16,122 nt of DNA from Kangiella sp. Its GTDB lineage: Bacteria; Pseudomonadota; Gammaproteobacteria; Enterobacterales; Kangiellaceae. A model generated the notes under the pieces. It saw only the letters and a list, made by a program, of their open reading frames with translations. It did no database searches and was not told the DNA's origin. The translations under genes were made by a program, and so were the position numbers. Position 1 is the first letter of the stretch. Every line of letters starts with the position of its first letter. Where the stretch lies: assembly GCA_026195755.1 (NCBI GenBank), contig JAPHRL010000220.1, forward strand, positions 1 through 16,122. The letters run 5' to 3'. Shown here one piece after another: positions 14,673 to 16,122 of this stretch.

Positions 14673-14701
14673 AAGGTCTCCTTTGGTCTGCAATGACACA
14701 A

Positions 14702-16122
14702 TCATTTAGTGGGCCACAGGCTCTTAATCATAAACCAGGCTGCACCCGTGCCCAGGATGGCTGCTGGCCACCAGTCATTAGGAACAGCAAGATAACTAAT
14801 GCCGCTTAAAATTGCCAGCGAGCCACCAATGAAGGCATGTTTTAATGCATATTGTTGTTCTAACTTATGCCGCTCAAGTTCCGTGAACTGGGCTTTGAGT
14901 TGTTCAAATTGGTTAAGGCTTTGCCCAATACGGTGAAAGCTGTCGAACAGTAAGCCGGGCAATTTTGGAGCCTTGTGTAACCAATCAGGAAATTGTCGCT
15001 TAATATCTTCAAACATGGCCTTGGGTCCAATTTGATCGTGAACCCATTGCTTTAGGTAGGGTTGCGCGGTTTGCCATAAATCCAATTGCGGGTAGAGCTG
15101 GCGCCCGAGGCCTTCGACATAAAGCAATGTTTTTTGCAGTAATACCAACTGAGGTTGGACTTGCATATTAAAACGTCGCGCAGTTTGGAATAGTTGGATC
15201 AGGAAGTGACCAAACGAAATTTCAGCTAATGATTTACCAAAAATGGGCTCACAGGCGGCGCGAATAGCTGACTCGAATTCTGGAATCGACACATCGGCAT
15301 CAATCCAACCAGACTCCACATGCAGTTCTGCAATACGACGGTAATCGCGGTCAAAGAAAGCCAGGAAGTTATCCGCTAAATAACGCTTATCACTTTCATC
15401 AAGCGTGCCCATGATGCCGCAATCAATTGCGATATATTGTGGCTCCTGTGGGTTAGTAACATTGACAAAAATATTACCTGGATGCATGTCTGCGTGGAAA
15501 AAGCTATCACGAAATACTTGAGTGAAGAAGATTTCAACACCGCGGTCAGCCAGCGCTTTCATATCAACTCCGCTAGATTTAAGTGCCGCGATATTGCCGA
15601 TAGGGATACCAGAAATTTTTTCCATCACTAACATCTTGACGCGAGTATAGTCCCAATAGATTTTTGGGACGTACAGCAGGTCAGAGCCTTCGAAATTATG
15701 ACGAAGATGAGAAGTGTTGGCCGCTTCAATGCGTAAATCAATTTCACGAGCCAAAGTACTATCGTATTCTTTAACCACTTCAATGATACGTAATCGCCGT
15801 GCTTCGCTGGAATATTTTTCTGCCCAATGTGCCATAGAGTGCATCATCTGCATATCACGAAGAATTTTTCGTCGTATACCGGGGCGCAGTATTTTAACTA
15901 CAACCTCTTCGCCATTATTTAAAGTGGCCTCATGAACTTGAGCAATTGAAGCTGATGCAAGTGGTGTCACATTGAAACTGGCGAAGAGATCTTCAATGGA
16001 TGTGTCTAATTGTTTTTCGACAATTGAGCAAGCTATATCAGAATCAAAAGGTGGCACTTGATCTTGTAGCTTAGCAAGTTCATCGGCAATATCCGGTGGA
16101 ACCAGGTCGCGTCGAGTAGAAA
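14702..16122 (-). CDS. ubiB: UbiB atypical kinase-like protein of ubiquinone biosynthesis (partial, N-terminus off the window)
   Basis: UbiB is an ABC1/ADCK-family protein-kinase-like ATPase anchored to the inner membrane, needed for ubiquinone production, apparently in an accessory role to the ring-modifying enzymes. About 473 residues are visible; E. coli UbiB has 546, so roughly the first 70 are missing, including the KxGQ motif that should lie just beyond the edge. The frame enters as STRRDLVPPDIADELAKLQ. The Ala-rich nucleotide loop PLASASIAQVH, the Lys in VVVKILRPG, FFHADMHPGNIF (catalytic Asp and metal Asn) and the DFG-like AIDCGIMG are intact. Two hydrophobic segments near the C-terminus (LAILSGISYLAV and AAILGTGAAWFMI) match the family's membrane anchor. 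It leads the hinT-tatABC string. Confidence 0.97.
   Translation of the reverse strand, partial: STRRDLVPPDIADELAKLQDQVPPFDSDIACSIVEKQLDTSIEDLFASFNVTPLASASIAQVHEATLNNGEEVVVKILRPGIRRKILRDMQMMHSMAHWAEKYSSEARRLRIIEVVKEYDSTLAREIDLRIEAANTSHLRHNFEGSDLLYVPKIYWDYTRVKMLVMEKISGIPIGNIAALKSSGVDMKALADRGVEIFFTQVFRDSFFHADMHPGNIFVNVTNPQEPQYIAIDCGIMGTLDESDKRYLADNFLAFFDRDYRRIAELHVESGWIDADVSIPEFESAIRAACEPIFGKSLAEISFGHFLIQLFQTARRFNMQVQPQLVLLQKTLLYVEGLGRQLYPQLDLWQTAQPYLKQWVHDQIGPKAMFEDIKRQFPDWLHKAPKLPGLLFDSFHRIGQSLNQFEQLKAQFTELERHKLEQQYALKHAFIGGSLAILSGISYLAVPNDWWPAAILGTGAAWFMIKSLWPTK

Noticed and set aside
14673..14705. Longer hinT start at ATG 14705 overlapping the ubiB stop
   Set aside because: The ATGA overlap is attractive, but the strong AAAGGAGA site points to ATG 14672, which gives the usual HinT N-terminus.
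1..16122. A hidden defence, CRISPR, phage or biosynthetic system
   Set aside because: All sizeable stretches are accounted for by recognised housekeeping, efflux or signalling genes, and no spacer arrays, integrases, toxin-antitoxin pairs or synthases were seen.

Overview
The window reads as ordinary chromosome of a gammaproteobacterium with moderate GC. The TatA, TatB, TatC, UbiB and TatD proteins all follow the Escherichia coli family patterns closely. The gene set and style would fit a marine Kangiella-like lineage, but that genus guess is recalled pattern only and was not tested. Both edges cut through genes: an LplT/Aas-type MFS protein on the left (minus strand, C-terminus missing) and ubiB on the right (minus strand, N-terminus missing).

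Layout from left to right. (1) Positions 1-1803, minus strand: tatD followed by a GTG-started LplT/Aas-type MFS gene. (2) 1892-2938, plus strand: a TqsA-like member of the AI-2E transporter/permease family, divergent from tatD. (3) 2939-3100: an intergenic spacer holding two inverted copies of a small REP-like palindrome. (4) 3101-9400, minus strand: a complete tripartite efflux operon in the order tetR, periplasmic adaptor, RND pump, outer-membrane lipoprotein channel, with a palindromic candidate operator at the tetR 5' end. (5) 9484-10767, minus strand: a soluble PAS-PAS-GGDEF diguanylate cyclase with intact active and inhibitory sites. (6) 11013-12368, plus strand: an exported M24 metallopeptidase (Xaa-Pro aminopeptidase type), divergent from the cyclase, ending at a hairpin. 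(7) 12420-16122, minus strand: a gene string ubiB, hinT, tatA, tatB, tatC and a DUF4442 hotdog protein, joining ubiquinone biosynthesis, a HIT hydrolase and the twin-arginine translocase.

The parts make sense together. The efflux operon carries its own repressor and its own outer-membrane channel, so it needs no separate TolC. The ubiB-hinT-tatABC block resembles the E. coli ubiEJB-tatABCD locus, but hinT is inserted and tatD lies about 11 kb away beside the MFS gene. I saw no phage, CRISPR array, insertion sequence, tRNA or rRNA, and no convincing new defence or biosynthetic system. The points most worth a second look are the operator/start arrangement of tetR, the REP pair, the DUF4442 gene attached to tatC, the missing Shine-Dalgarno of tatB, and what lies beyond the left edge of the MFS gene.
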